Assembly: GCF_940670765.1 (NCBI RefSeq) | Contig: NZ_CALNVW010000020.1 | Span: 372,001-436,000 of the forward strand | DNA: 64,000 bases | Direction of reading: 5' to 3' | Source of the DNA: Streptomyces sp. A 4/2 | GTDB taxonomy: Bacteria > Actinomycetota > Actinomycetes > Streptomycetales > Streptomycetaceae | Part shown: positions 28,201 through 35,759 of the stretch, piece by piece | Numbering within the stretch: position 1 is the first letter of the stretch | Layout of the letters: each line of letters starts with the position of its first letter | Translations under genes and position numbers: made by a program | Notes under the pieces: model-generated | Told to the model about the DNA's origin: nothing | The model's database searches: none | The model's input: only the letters and a program-made list of their open reading frames with translations

Positions 28201-28465
28201 AGAGTTCCGCGCCGACCATGCGTGCGTCCACGGCGAAGTGGCCGCTGCCACCGAAGTTCTGGCCCTTGGCCGGTCCGGGCCCCGGATCTGTCCTGTCCAG
28301 GATGTCGTGGTACTCACCGGCCGGGCGGTCCGCCGGGAACGGCCGGCCGTTGGGGGTGAGGGCGGTGTTCGTCGCGAGATCGACCAGTCCGCCGCGCGGT
28401 CCGGTGGGCAGTTGGGTCGTGGCGGTTCCGGCGAAGTGCAGCCGCGGGAGATCGAAGAGGCTCAT
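25229..28465 (-). CDS. rebD: Chromopyrrolic-acid-synthase family protein (RebD/StaD/VioB-like)
   Basis: The 1078-residue protein is the signature enzyme of bisindole pathways. The first 600 or so residues are the VioB-type beta-rich region starting SLFDLPRLHFAGTATTQLP. A ferritin-like domain follows with carboxylate/His ligands readable as Glu in MIELAVTLQYLYAAYS (about 672), ExxH in EEMIHF (about 730) and ExxH in EECHFDAF (about 898). These enzymes dimerise the imine of indole-3-pyruvate; RebD and StaD then yield chromopyrrolic acid. It overlaps the upstream oxidase gene by four bases. A violacein-type outcome would need VioE, which is not seen here. Confidence 0.92.
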   Translation of the reverse strand: MSLFDLPRLHFAGTATTQLPTGPRGGLVDLATNTALTPNGRPFPADRPAGEYHDILDRTDPGPGPAKGQNFGGSGHFAVDARMVGAELSAGTLITDDPVIGGHVDMWGHYNEYFATTANRARVFDIDPSSHWTTTLMVGQFCFGRQGRSHDVGYLFTGDVEGFQPPRWQVFDPHINADVRPSASRLPSSSVHQFVVTGDGALHWLEQPSRSAVVTRLRDAVETAGADGIVVQFALHGTPAAAVPEQPVTWQLRGTVAPWRADEPRSYPAGRLLTAQDPPRPHPSPVPRQVTVDVGAAHVTFNLVAGPPGTLAVRAGEGETWELRTAHGDHLVAELPTGARTAAEDLTSGVLTVPRQPRADAAEHEALCLVRRNSDGTTTPLLSEREVNIQADDACIIVDHPDGEHDDTYDVRVSVLSLIRGRPGPLNVLHVRQYANPRALPRDEAARSPRARCTDIDIVRLRPDLPDSPVKSTDWAAECTISTDVRGRGAFVLRGARPGCARILLTAAGEDPPADPSLPGSAAVAYDNDDRLGYWAGAGHLSVRVLPDDWWLADVPQDQVTFDLVHAEVFAFYEHMFAFMKDKVFSLADQFRVDTYARLIWQMSDPENKPKTYYMPPTRDLSEPKARLLLAYLRVRNTPDQVLTTSPATTRTGGGITTRRELVSTLRHAAMIELAVTLQYLYAAYSLPLHGAGLEYVRQGQWTEEQLRIVSGDGGKTLDDGIRNTLLRVAREEMIHFLVVNNIVMALGEPFHFPAIDFGTLNGELLVPLDFSLEGLDIGSVQRFIAIESPHRISHDVRYGALGGPVHGPRPGPPGYASLSDLYAAVREALQRIPGLFMVDRGRGGGEHHVFLRKSVNTAHPDYQLEVDDLSSALFAVDFITEQGEGQILSQEADPPSEECHFDAFLRISDLLMNLRLNRPPGHRPAPDFAYPVLRNPTLTEGTGIRQVIVEPTAREVARLCNGSYFMMAQLMVQHFGEQPDASLRRSELMNYSIDLMNGVLQPLAELLAVLPSGVPGRTAGAPFALERAPEPLTRPDVARRVFARRCTELARTAREHPVVPARVADTLSFLADRFGAY

Positions 28466-29979
28466 GCCTCCGCCCCCGACGCGCTGCGGCGGCCGGCGAC
28501 GGCTCTCTCGCTCGCGCCGGGCTGGTAGAGATCGATCTCCCGCACGACGTTGTCGGCCGACTCGATCGCGCCCTCGATCCAGGCGGGAAATGTGGAGCAG
28601 TGTTCACCGGCGAAGAACAGCCGTCCTTGCCGGCGAGCCGCAGAGGCCCGTTCCGCCTCACACGTGGCGATGTCCTTCCCCCAGCGGACGGCAGCCGCCC
28701 CCATGCTCGACGGAGCACTGCCCCACACCTGATCCACTACGCCGAGGATCATGCCGTCCTGCCGCAACTGCGGGTGTACTGCGGCCAGTTCGTCCAGCAC
28801 GGTGGCGAGGCGGGCGCGGCGCCCGAGAGCACCGAGCACGTCGGCGTCGTCACCGATGGTGTAACTGGCCAGCAGGGCCGCGCCGAGCGCGGGGTCGCTC
28901 TCGGTCGGAGGGTAGTAGGTCTGGCGGATCAGGCCCCCGGTGAAGGATCCACCGCCGGTGATGCCGTCCGCCTCCCAGAACGGCTCCCTGCAGTGGAAGG
29001 CGACTTTGGTGGCGGACCAGTAGCTCATGTCGTGGACGATCGCCCGTTTGTCGTCGTCGAATCCGACCAGGTCCATGGTCCGCAGTACGGAGAAGGGAAT
29101 GGTGCACAGCACGTAGTCGCACGTCTTGGTGACCGTGCCGAATCCACGCCGCATCCGGAGGACGACGTCGTCGTCCCGTAGTTCGATCCCCACCACTTCC
29201 TGGCCGCAGCCGATCGGCCCTTGGATCCGGTCACGGAGCTCGTGAACCATCTGGTCCATTCCGCCCTGCAGCCGCACGAGGCTGGAACTGGTCTCGTTGA
29301 CGATGTCCTCGACGAAGCGGTACAGCCTGCCCGTGCACCCCGCCTGGATCTGCGGGTGGTCCGCGAACAGGGAATGCAGGTCGATCCGGTCCTTGCCCGG
29401 TCCGTACACATAGGGCGCGAGGTCGATTCCTTCGACCAGTCCGAGGACTTCGCGGTCCAGTCCGTTCTGGATACTGTCCCGGAAGCTCTTGGGTGCGATG
29501 GCGTTCACCCGTACGGACAGCCAAGCGGCGAAGAGCACCGTCGCATCGCTGTACTCGCGCTCCGGCAGGCGCAGTCTCAGCTCCTGTACGAGAGCCGGTG
29601 AGGCGTCATGTATCCGCTGGTGCCCCGAGTGTGTCTCCAGGTACCCGGTGTCGTCCTGGAACAGCGTCTTGAACTCCCTTACCCGGTCGGCCAGTCCGAG
29701 TTCGCGCACATAATGCATGGTGCGGTGGTGGGTGGCCGGCACCCGCATGGCGCCGAGTTCCACCGAGGGCCCCGGGCGGTCGGGCAGGAATCGGTGAGTG
29801 CGTACCCTGCCGCCGAGTTGCAGTCTCCCCTCCAGCATTTCGACGGTGTGGCCACGCCGTTCGAGTTCGTACGCCGCCACCAAGCCGGATATGCCGGCAC
29901 CGATGATGGTGATCCGTTTCTTCGTCCCGGCCCGTGAGGAGCGGGACTGCCCAGAGCTCTGTGACGGCATGCTAAGCAT
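28462..29979 (-). CDS. rebO: FAD L-tryptophan oxidase, RebO/StaO/VioA-like
   Basis: The 505-residue flavin amine oxidase has the FAD motif IIGAGISGLVAAYELERRG near residue 25, an RVRTHRF turn, the middle segment SYWSATKVAFHCREPFW and the C-terminal FAD loop LFFAGEHCSTFPAWIEGAIE. As first gene of the operon before the RebD homologue it should oxidise L-tryptophan to the imine of indole-3-pyruvate. The ATG at 29979 follows GAGGAAG by nine bases; TTG and GTG codons just upstream are possible but badly spaced. No halogenase is present, so unchlorinated tryptophan is the likely substrate. Confidence 0.88.
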   Translation of the reverse strand: MLSMPSQSSGQSRSSRAGTKKRITIIGAGISGLVAAYELERRGHTVEMLEGRLQLGGRVRTHRFLPDRPGPSVELGAMRVPATHHRTMHYVRELGLADRVREFKTLFQDDTGYLETHSGHQRIHDASPALVQELRLRLPEREYSDATVLFAAWLSVRVNAIAPKSFRDSIQNGLDREVLGLVEGIDLAPYVYGPGKDRIDLHSLFADHPQIQAGCTGRLYRFVEDIVNETSSSLVRLQGGMDQMVHELRDRIQGPIGCGQEVVGIELRDDDVVLRMRRGFGTVTKTCDYVLCTIPFSVLRTMDLVGFDDDKRAIVHDMSYWSATKVAFHCREPFWEADGITGGGSFTGGLIRQTYYPPTESDPALGAALLASYTIGDDADVLGALGRRARLATVLDELAAVHPQLRQDGMILGVVDQVWGSAPSSMGAAAVRWGKDIATCEAERASAARRQGRLFFAGEHCSTFPAWIEGAIESADNVVREIDLYQPGASERAVAGRRSASGAEA

Positions 29980-30343
29980 TCGCACCAACTTCCTCGATCA
30001 CGTTCGCCGCCCATTGTTGAGGCCGGTCAGTCTCTGCCACATCCCCAGTTCGGGTGGGGACACGGGTAGTTGATGCATGGTCCGTCGCGGCCGATCCTCC
30101 AACAGCACGGGCGGCACCCCGCACGACCGGACGGTTTATCGGTCGCCGCCCCGGAAGGACTCCGGATTCGGGCCATGCTGAGGCCCACACGCTCGTGGTG
30201 GATTCCGATGGCCTGGCGAAAGCCGGCGAGAGGGGGCAGCAGTGGGGCACGCTGCACAAGACGGCCTCGGCAACCTGGACTCATGTCGCACCGCACCACA
30301 ATTCCCGGTGGGCGGCGCACTGCCGGAGCGGACCGAAAGCGGG
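29980..30343. promoter_or_regulatory. Divergent promoter region of the bisindole cluster
   Basis: 364 bases separate the oxidase and methyltransferase starts and must carry both promoters. At 30042-30060 there is TCCCCA, seven bases, TGGGGA, a perfect 6-bp inverted repeat that could bind the LAL activator. I see no gene here. Confidence 0.4.
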
Positions 30344-31354
30344 ATGCCCGAGACGCTGGAACGGGCGGTATTCGGCATGCACGCCACCCATGCCGTTCAC
30401 TTGGCCGACCGGCATGGCGTATTCGCGTTTCTGATCGAGCACGGAGCGAGCAGTACCGAGAAGGTCGCCGCCGGCACCGGGGCCGCCGAGGAGACTCTCG
30501 GCCGGCTACTCATCGCGCTCCGTGCGTTCGGGGTCCTGGACGAGGACAGCCACCGCCGGTACCTGGTGCCCACGGAATCCGCTCCGTATCTGGACCCGGC
30601 CCATTCCCGCTATGCCGGCGCGTTCGTCGGGCATCTCGTCACCAGCACCGCCGGTCGGATGCCGCAACTGGACGCCTATCTGTCACAAGGCAAGGCGTCG
30701 GTGGACGCAGCGCTCCCCGCCCCCTTCGAGGCGATGTACGCGGACGCCGGGTCGGTGGCCGACTTTCTCCGTGCCATGTGGCAGTTGAGCTTCGACGTCT
30801 CGGGTGAACTGGTGGAGCTCGCCGGGCTGCGTGGGGTCCGCCGGCTGGTGGATGTCGGCGGGGCGAACGGTCCGTTCTCGGTCTCCGCGCTGCTCCGTAC
30901 GCCGGCGCTCCACGCCACCGTCTTCGACCTGCCGCATGTGGCACCTCACCTCGCGCGGACCCGGGAGGACTACGGCCTCGGCGACCGGCTCTCCTTCGCA
31001 CCCGGGGACTTCTTCCGCGACCAGCTGCCCGGGGGTGACTGCCTCGCCTTCGGTTACATCCTCTCCGACTGGGACGACGCCACCTGTCTGGAGCTGCTGC
31101 GCAAGGCGCATCGGGCCTGCGAACCCGGCGGTCGGGTGCTGGTGATGGATCGGCTCTTCGACGACGACGGTCACCGACCGCTGGCCACGGCGGTGATGAA
31201 CCTCTCCATGCACGTCGAAACCCGGGGCCGGCACCGAACCGCTGGTGAATTCCTGGATCTGCTGCACGCATCGGGCTTCGTCGACTGCGAGGTGCGCCGC
31301 TCCAGCCGCGAGAAGCACCTTGTCGTCGGCCGTTCAGCAGAGGACGGGGGCTGA
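30344..31354 (+). CDS. SAM-dependent O-methyltransferase (plant-type dimerisation domain)
   Basis: The 336-residue protein has an N-terminal winged-helix dimerisation domain (HAVHLADRHGVFAFLIEHG) and a C-terminal Rossmann domain: SAM motif LVDVGGANGPFS near residue 168, FDLPHV, the LSFAPGDFF loop and YILSDWDD carrying the region of the catalytic His-Asp. In place of the usual HxWxD the sequence is SDWDD, so the catalytic base may differ. It probably methylates an oxygen or nitrogen of the bisindole. It starts the divergent set and is followed three bases later by the TDO-like gene. The start at 30344 has a weak ribosome site; a GTG at 30308 is possible. Confidence 0.82.
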   Translation: MPETLERAVFGMHATHAVHLADRHGVFAFLIEHGASSTEKVAAGTGAAEETLGRLLIALRAFGVLDEDSHRRYLVPTESAPYLDPAHSRYAGAFVGHLVTSTAGRMPQLDAYLSQGKASVDAALPAPFEAMYADAGSVADFLRAMWQLSFDVSGELVELAGLRGVRRLVDVGGANGPFSVSALLRTPALHATVFDLPHVAPHLARTREDYGLGDRLSFAPGDFFRDQLPGGDCLAFGYILSDWDDATCLELLRKAHRACEPGGRVLVMDRLFDDDGHRPLATAVMNLSMHVETRGRHRTAGEFLDLLHASGFVDCEVRRSSREKHLVVGRSAEDGG

Positions 31355-31357
31355 CCC

Positions 31358-32533
31358 ATGCACGGCACGCCGACCGAGCCGACCGGACCGAGCCTGCCCG
31401 GCGACGCCGAGAACATAGCCAGACTCCAGAGCACCCGCGGCCGGGCCGCGCTGACCGAATCCGAGCGCGATCGACTGGCGGGATCGTACGAGGCCGTGGC
31501 GGTGGACGGCCACGCAACGGAAGCGGAAACGATCCGGTTGCTGACCCGGCCGTTCAGCCGGAGTGAGCGGATTCCCGAGTACTACCGCTACACCAGTCTC
31601 CATGTCTACGACTGGTTCCTCGCACCGTACGGGGAGGATCCGGTCGCGGCCGTGACGCTTGCCATGCGCGCGACCCTCGCCGATCTGGCCGCCTGGGAAC
31701 AGGCGCGGGAAGATGTCCGGCCCGGCGCTCTTCCCTACCTGCCGGAGCGACTTGCCCGGCTGCACGCGGTGATCGGGCAGGTGGACGACGTGGTCATCAA
31801 CCCGGTGGGGCCGGTGCACGGGGCCGATGTCGCCCACGGTGCCGGGACCGACGCGGCTTTGCGGTGGCGGCTGTACGTACTCACCCGGTGCACGGCGTTC
31901 ACGCAATCCGATGACGACAACGAGCACATCTTTCTGCGCTCCGTTCATGCGTGCGAACTCGCTTTCTATCTTTCCCGGTGGACCGCCTGTCGGGCGATCG
32001 TCGCCATGAACTCCGGCGACCGGGAGGAAGCCCAGTTCCGTATCGGTCAGGTGGCTGCGTGCTCCGAGCTGATCAAGGGGATTTTCCATGCCCTCAGGAC
32101 GCTCTCGCCCGAGCAGTTCATGAACTTCCGAGAGGCCACCGGGGCTGCCAGCGCGGTGCAGTCATTGAATTTTCACCTGATGGAGTTGGCGCTGTTCGGA
32201 TACGACCCCCGGAAATCCGAGGTGTTCGAACGAATCGATCATCTGCGCATGTTGAACGATCCACCCTATCGGGCCCATTGGTCACTCCGGGGAGCTGTTC
32301 TGGCCTCTGATTCCCCGGAGTTGAGCGCCGCATTCGCTACGGTGGAGCGTTCACTGATGACCTGGCGGGGACGGCACTACGGCTTCGGCCGACTGTATCT
32401 TCCCCGTCAACTCAAGGGATCCGGTGGGACCGAAGGAGCGGGGTACCTGAAAAGGTTCGTGGACAAAGACAGTTGCCTCCCCGGAACGCCGGGACCGCTC
32501 AATGAGGCCATGTTCCGCTTCGCCCTCCGGTAA
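31358..32533 (+). CDS. Tryptophan 2,3-dioxygenase-superfamily protein, atypical
   Basis: The C-terminal two thirds of this 391-residue protein align by eye with tryptophan 2,3-dioxygenase. 'FMNFREATGAASAVQSLNFH' matches the TDO stretch holding the substrate-carboxylate Arg (here Arg258), and WRGRHYGFGRL supplies the proximal heme ligand (His340). GSGGTEGAGYL matches the TDO GTGGSSG loop, with Ser355 for Thr. Phe192 matches the active-site Phe. At the distal His position I read Val196 with His197 next to it, and Phe254 replaces the Tyr. So it is probably a heme enzyme acting on an indole with altered chemistry, as for the TDO homologue MarE. The N-terminal 170 residues are extra. It is tightly coupled to the methyltransferase. 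It could cleave or oxygenate tryptophan or the bisindole. Confidence 0.7.
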   Translation: MHGTPTEPTGPSLPGDAENIARLQSTRGRAALTESERDRLAGSYEAVAVDGHATEAETIRLLTRPFSRSERIPEYYRYTSLHVYDWFLAPYGEDPVAAVTLAMRATLADLAAWEQAREDVRPGALPYLPERLARLHAVIGQVDDVVINPVGPVHGADVAHGAGTDAALRWRLYVLTRCTAFTQSDDDNEHIFLRSVHACELAFYLSRWTACRAIVAMNSGDREEAQFRIGQVAACSELIKGIFHALRTLSPEQFMNFREATGAASAVQSLNFHLMELALFGYDPRKSEVFERIDHLRMLNDPPYRAHWSLRGAVLASDSPELSAAFATVERSLMTWRGRHYGFGRLYLPRQLKGSGGTEGAGYLKRFVDKDSCLPGTPGPLNEAMFRFALR

Positions 32534-32593
32534 AACTCGATCCCCCTACTCCCCCGTCCCGAGAAACGACACCACAACAACAGGAGCCATTCC

Positions 32594-33007
32594 GTGACCA
32601 CTTCTCCGGTACTGTCCGCCGAGGTCGCCCGTCGAGTCCTGGACGCCGCACTGGCACAGGCAGCGAACCTGAAGGTCGCCGTCACCGTCGCTGTCGTGGA
32701 CAGCGGCGGCAATCTCCAGACTCTCGCCCGTATGGACACCGCCACGTTCTGGTCCACGAACGTCGCCACCCACAAGGCGATCACGGCAGCCGGGCTCGGC
32801 TTGCCCACGGTGGCCTTCGCCAAGTTCGCCGCGCAGGACCCCATCCTGCTCGCCACCATGGCCACACAGCCGGGTTCCGCGCTGCTCCCCGGCGGCATCC
32901 CGATCTTCGTCGACGGAGCGATCGCGGGAGCCATCGGTGTGGCCGGCGGGACCAAGGGCGAGGACGAGCCCATCGCTGAGGCGGGTGCGGCTGCCGCGGC
33001 GGGCTGA
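32594..33007 (+). CDS. HbpS/GlcG-family heme-binding-like protein
   Basis: The 137-residue protein is a single GlcG/HbpS domain: LDAALAQAANLKVAVTVAVVDSGGNLQTLARMDTA-type start, then 'THKAITAAGLGLPTVAFAKF' and a C-terminal GGIPIFVDGAIAGAIGVAGG. Family members bind heme or cobalamin; HbpS of Streptomyces reticuli is a secreted heme sensor. No signal peptide is seen here, so it is likely cytoplasmic. The GTG start has AGGAG eight bases upstream. It follows the TDO-like gene by 60 bases and is closed by a strong terminator, so it belongs to that operon. A role in heme supply or protection for the neighbouring heme enzymes is inference. Confidence 0.8.
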   Translation: MTTSPVLSAEVARRVLDAALAQAANLKVAVTVAVVDSGGNLQTLARMDTATFWSTNVATHKAITAAGLGLPTVAFAKFAAQDPILLATMATQPGSALLPGGIPIFVDGAIAGAIGVAGGTKGEDEPIAEAGAAAAAG

Positions 33008-33021
33008 CCCGAGTACGTACA

Positions 33022-33056
33022 GCGTCTCCCTCCCGCGAACCACGGGAGGGAGACGC
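33022..33056 (+). terminator. Terminator of the methyltransferase operon
   Basis: A perfect 14-bp stem (GCGTCTCCCTCCCG with its complement) and a 7-base loop start 15 bases after the HbpS-like stop. It marks the right edge of the bisindole cluster. Confidence 0.8.
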
Positions 33057-33180
33057 CGCTCTGCACCACGTGCCCGTCCGCGTCGGCTGCGGCGGTGCCC
33101 GGACGGAAAGCAGCCGGACAGACCGCACTGATCAGCGCCATGACGGCGATGGCGGTCGCGACGGGTATCCATGAGTTCCG

Positions 33181-33513
33181 GAAGCCGGAACCGGGGCGTG
33201 GCCGTGCGGCAGCACGCCGAGCAAGCCGCCGAAGTGGTCGCCGTGCGAGTGCGTGTAGATCAGCCCGGTCATGGGGCGGTCACCGCGGTGTTCGCGGTAC
33301 AGCGCGAGCGCCGCCGACGCGGTCTCGGCGGAGATCTGGGGGTCGATGACGACGACACCTGTGTCGCCCTCGACCAGTGTCAGGTTCGACAGGTCCAGGT
33401 TCCGGACCTGGTAGAGACCTGGTAGATGCCGTCGATCACCTCGAACAGGCTCTGTTTAAGCCCCGCTCCGCGTCGTCGAAGTCTGACTTGTCGGCATGGT
33501 CGAATTCGCCCAT
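33181..33513 (-). pseudogene. Remnant of an alkyl/aryl-sulfatase (SdsA-type metallo-beta-lactamase fold)
   Basis: Read on the minus strand, MGEFDHADKSDFDDAERG (from 33513) resembles the start of SdsA-type alkylsulfatases. It is then joined out of frame to LFEVIDGIYQV and, after another shift, to 'NLDLSNLTLVEGDTGVVVID' and the zinc motif YTHSHGDHFGG. A tandem duplication of the 11 bases GACCTGGTAGA at 33405-33426 causes the second shift. The segment between the first two blocks and everything after the first zinc motif are missing. So at least one deletion, one duplication and a truncation have destroyed the gene. The region 33057-33180 shows nothing else recognisable. Confidence 0.72.
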
Positions 33514-33705
33514 ATGCCATAAATGGGCCGACTTTCCCGATTTACACATCTCCTCGAGGGGAGGAAGGCGGCTTCGGATCGCGTACGGATCCCCGTATCC
33601 GGAGCCACCCGGCTCGCCCGCGCGTTCCGGTCGGCTATCCTCGGGCCGCTGTTGATGTCCGGGGGCTCCGAGCCTGTCCAGAGGCCCCACGACGAAAGGA
33701 CCGTC

Positions 33706-34107
33706 ATGGAGCTGGCCGCAGAGGACCGCGACGCGATCACCGATCTGATCTCCATGCACGGCCATCTGATCGACGCGGGAGAACTGGACCGTCTGGAAGA
33801 ACTGTTCACCGCCGATGTGGTGTACGACGTCACGGACTTCGGCCAGGCCCCACTGCGGGGAGTAGCAGCCATCAAGCAGGCGGCGCTCGCGCTCGGCGAG
33901 GCGAACCCGGTAGCTCACCATGTGACGAACATCGTCCTCACACCGGCGACCGGGGACCTGGTGCACGCCCGGTCGAAGGGGATCGGCGTGAACGCGGACG
34001 GAACATGCGGAAGCGCTATGTACGAGGACACGATCGTCCGCGGTCCGCAGGGCTGGCGCATCACTCACCGCACGGTCCTCGCCCGGCGCAAGCCTCTGGG
34101 GGCATGA
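33706..34107 (+). CDS. SnoaL-like (NTF2 fold) protein
   Basis: The 133-residue protein is a cone-shaped NTF2/SnoaL fold: ITDLISMHGHLIDAGELDRL, then FTADVVYDVTDFG, PLRGVAAIKQAA, HHVTNIVL and the final strand GWRITHRTVLARR. Such domains act as polyketide cyclases, dehydratases or ketosteroid-isomerase-like enzymes, or have no known activity. The Asp/His pattern (HHVTNI) is that of the common actinobacterial 'nuclear transport factor 2 family' proteins. The ATG has GAAAGGA five bases upstream. It lies just beyond the bisindole terminator and the sulfatase remnant, so it is not clearly linked to either. Confidence 0.8.
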   Translation: MELAAEDRDAITDLISMHGHLIDAGELDRLEELFTADVVYDVTDFGQAPLRGVAAIKQAALALGEANPVAHHVTNIVLTPATGDLVHARSKGIGVNADGTCGSAMYEDTIVRGPQGWRITHRTVLARRKPLGA

Positions 34108-34204
34108 CGCGGCGGTCAGTGGTCGTTCGGTCCGGCGCGGGCCCGGCCCGGCCTGTCGCTCTCTGCCAAGGGAGTTGTCGTACCCCGCTGGCATGATGCA
34201 GATC

Positions 34205-34729
34205 ATGACTGCAAGCGAGCGCACCATGCCCCCGTTGAACGGCGATGAGCGGACCACGCTGGAGAGTTGGCTCGACTTCTACCGCGACACGCTCGCGATG
34301 AAATGCCAGGACCTCGACGAAGAACAGCTGCGACAGGCTTCCGTGGCGCCGTCGCCCCTCACCCTGCTCGGCCTCGTCCAGCACATGGCGGAGGTGGAGC
34401 GGAACTGGTTCCGCCGCGTGCTGGTCGGGGAAGAAGCCCCGCCGATCTATCCGTCCGAATCCGACTCCGGCCGGTCCGACGGCAGGTTCGACGGCGGGTT
34501 CGACCTCACCGACGACGGCTCCTTCGGGACAGCCCTCGCCACCTGGCACACCGAGGTCTCACTGGCTCGCGGCAACTGCGCCTCACGCGCACTGGACGGC
34601 ACCAGCCCCTACATGGGAGGCGAGGTGACGCTGCGCTGGATCTACGTTCATATGATTGCCGAATACGCCCGGCACAACGGCCACGCCGATCTCGTCCGCG
34701 AACGCATCGACGGCCGCACCGGCGTCTGA
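34205..34729 (+). CDS. DinB/DUF664-family protein
   Basis: The 174-residue four-helix protein fits the DinB (YfiT/DUF664) superfamily: LESWLDFYRDTLAMKC, LLGLVQHMAEVERNWFRRVL with the first metal His, and 'WIYVHMIAEYARHNGHADLV' with the other two. Members are metal-dependent thiol or mycothiol transferases or detoxification proteins. The start is uncertain: a TTG at 34175 sits directly against AAGGGAG and an ATG at 34193 is in frame, but the conserved part begins at 34205. No operon partner is evident. Confidence 0.78.
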   Translation: MTASERTMPPLNGDERTTLESWLDFYRDTLAMKCQDLDEEQLRQASVAPSPLTLLGLVQHMAEVERNWFRRVLVGEEAPPIYPSESDSGRSDGRFDGGFDLTDDGSFGTALATWHTEVSLARGNCASRALDGTSPYMGGEVTLRWIYVHMIAEYARHNGHADLVRERIDGRTGV

Positions 34730-34766
34730 CAGCGGGTGTCCGACCACCACTTGCACTGGAGTACGT

Positions 34767-35648
34767 GTGCCCGAGTTCGCCCGACCCCCGCTCTTCCGCC
34801 GCAGGGGCGCAGTCGTCGGCATGGCGGTGGTCTCCGTAGCCGCTCTCGGAGCGGGTCTGTTGCTGTGCCACACCCTGGCCGACAGCTCTCCCGACGGTGC
34901 GGCCCCCGCCGCGGAGAAACCGGCCCGGTCCGTGGTCGCACCCACGGCCGGTATGGCCTTCGACTACCAGATCGGAGGCGCCTACCCGCCGCCGGCCGGG
35001 ACGGAGGCCGTCGCCCGGGACCGTGGTGACAAGCCTGCCGAAGGCCTGTACAACGTCTGCTACGTCAACGCCTTCCAGGCTCAACCCGACGCGCTGGACT
35101 GGTGGGAACACCACCATCCGGACCTGCTGCTGCGCGACGACGACGGCAGACCGGTCACGGACGAGGACTGGGACGAGGCGCTGCTGGACACCTCGACGGC
35201 CGCCCACCGCGCCCAGCTCGCGGAGATCGTGGGTGGTTGGATCGACGGCTGCGCGGCGCACGGCTTCCAAGCCGTCGAGCCGGACAATCTCGACTCGTAC
35301 GAGCGCGCGGAGGGCGGGCTGTCCCGGGCGGACAACGCTGCCTTCGCCAGGCTGCTGGCCCGGCGTGCGCACAGCGCCGGGCTCGCGATCGGCCAGAAGA
35401 ACACCGCCGATCTCACCTCCGAGCACGCCGGGATCGGATTCGACTTCGCCGTGGCGGAGGAATGCGGTCACTACGACGAATGCGGCACGTACGCCAAGGC
35501 CTACGCCGATCGCGTGTTCGTCATCGAGTACAGCAGGAGCGACTTCGACAAGAGCTGTTCCGCGTGGGGGTCGAAGCTGTCCGTCGTGAACCGTGACATC
35601 GATGTGCGCCGTGCCGGTCGGAAGGGTTACGTCTTCCGGTCCTGCTGA
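34767..35648 (+). CDS. Secreted or membrane-anchored GH114-like protein (endo-alpha-1,4-polygalactosaminidase family)
   Basis: A GTG start with GGAG five bases upstream leads to an N-terminal Arg patch and a hydrophobic signal/anchor (AVVGMAVVSVAALGAGLLLC). The mature part (about residues 60-293) is a TIM-barrel of the GH114/TM1410 type: FDYQIGG, 'YNVCYVNAFQAQPDALDWWE', GCAAHGFQAVEPDNLDSY with the catalytic-type acidic residues, IGQKNTADL and FVIEYSRSDF. The family hydrolyses galactosaminogalactan-like polymers, so it should act outside the membrane. Neighbours give no hint on substrate. The total is 293 residues, which is normal for the family. Confidence 0.8.
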   Translation: MPEFARPPLFRRRGAVVGMAVVSVAALGAGLLLCHTLADSSPDGAAPAAEKPARSVVAPTAGMAFDYQIGGAYPPPAGTEAVARDRGDKPAEGLYNVCYVNAFQAQPDALDWWEHHHPDLLLRDDDGRPVTDEDWDEALLDTSTAAHRAQLAEIVGGWIDGCAAHGFQAVEPDNLDSYERAEGGLSRADNAAFARLLARRAHSAGLAIGQKNTADLTSEHAGIGFDFAVAEECGHYDECGTYAKAYADRVFVIEYSRSDFDKSCSAWGSKLSVVNRDIDVRRAGRKGYVFRSC

Positions 35649-35759
35649 CGGGGCCGAGGTTCTGTTTCGCGCGGGGCCGCTCAGCGCCGTCCGGTGGTGC
35701 GGCGGCCGGTTCCCGGTGGGCGCGGAGAAATGCGGATGTCCGTGTCGGGGACGCCCTGT

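Noticed and set aside
25229-28465. VioB-like protein considered as evidence for a violacein pathway
   Set aside because: No VioE-type gene is present, and the RebC/RebP-like neighbours point to the indolocarbazole branch.
33095-33349. Small plus-strand frame after the bisindole terminator
   Set aside because: It overlaps the sulfatase remnant on the other strand, lacks a ribosome site and has the composition of a shadow frame.
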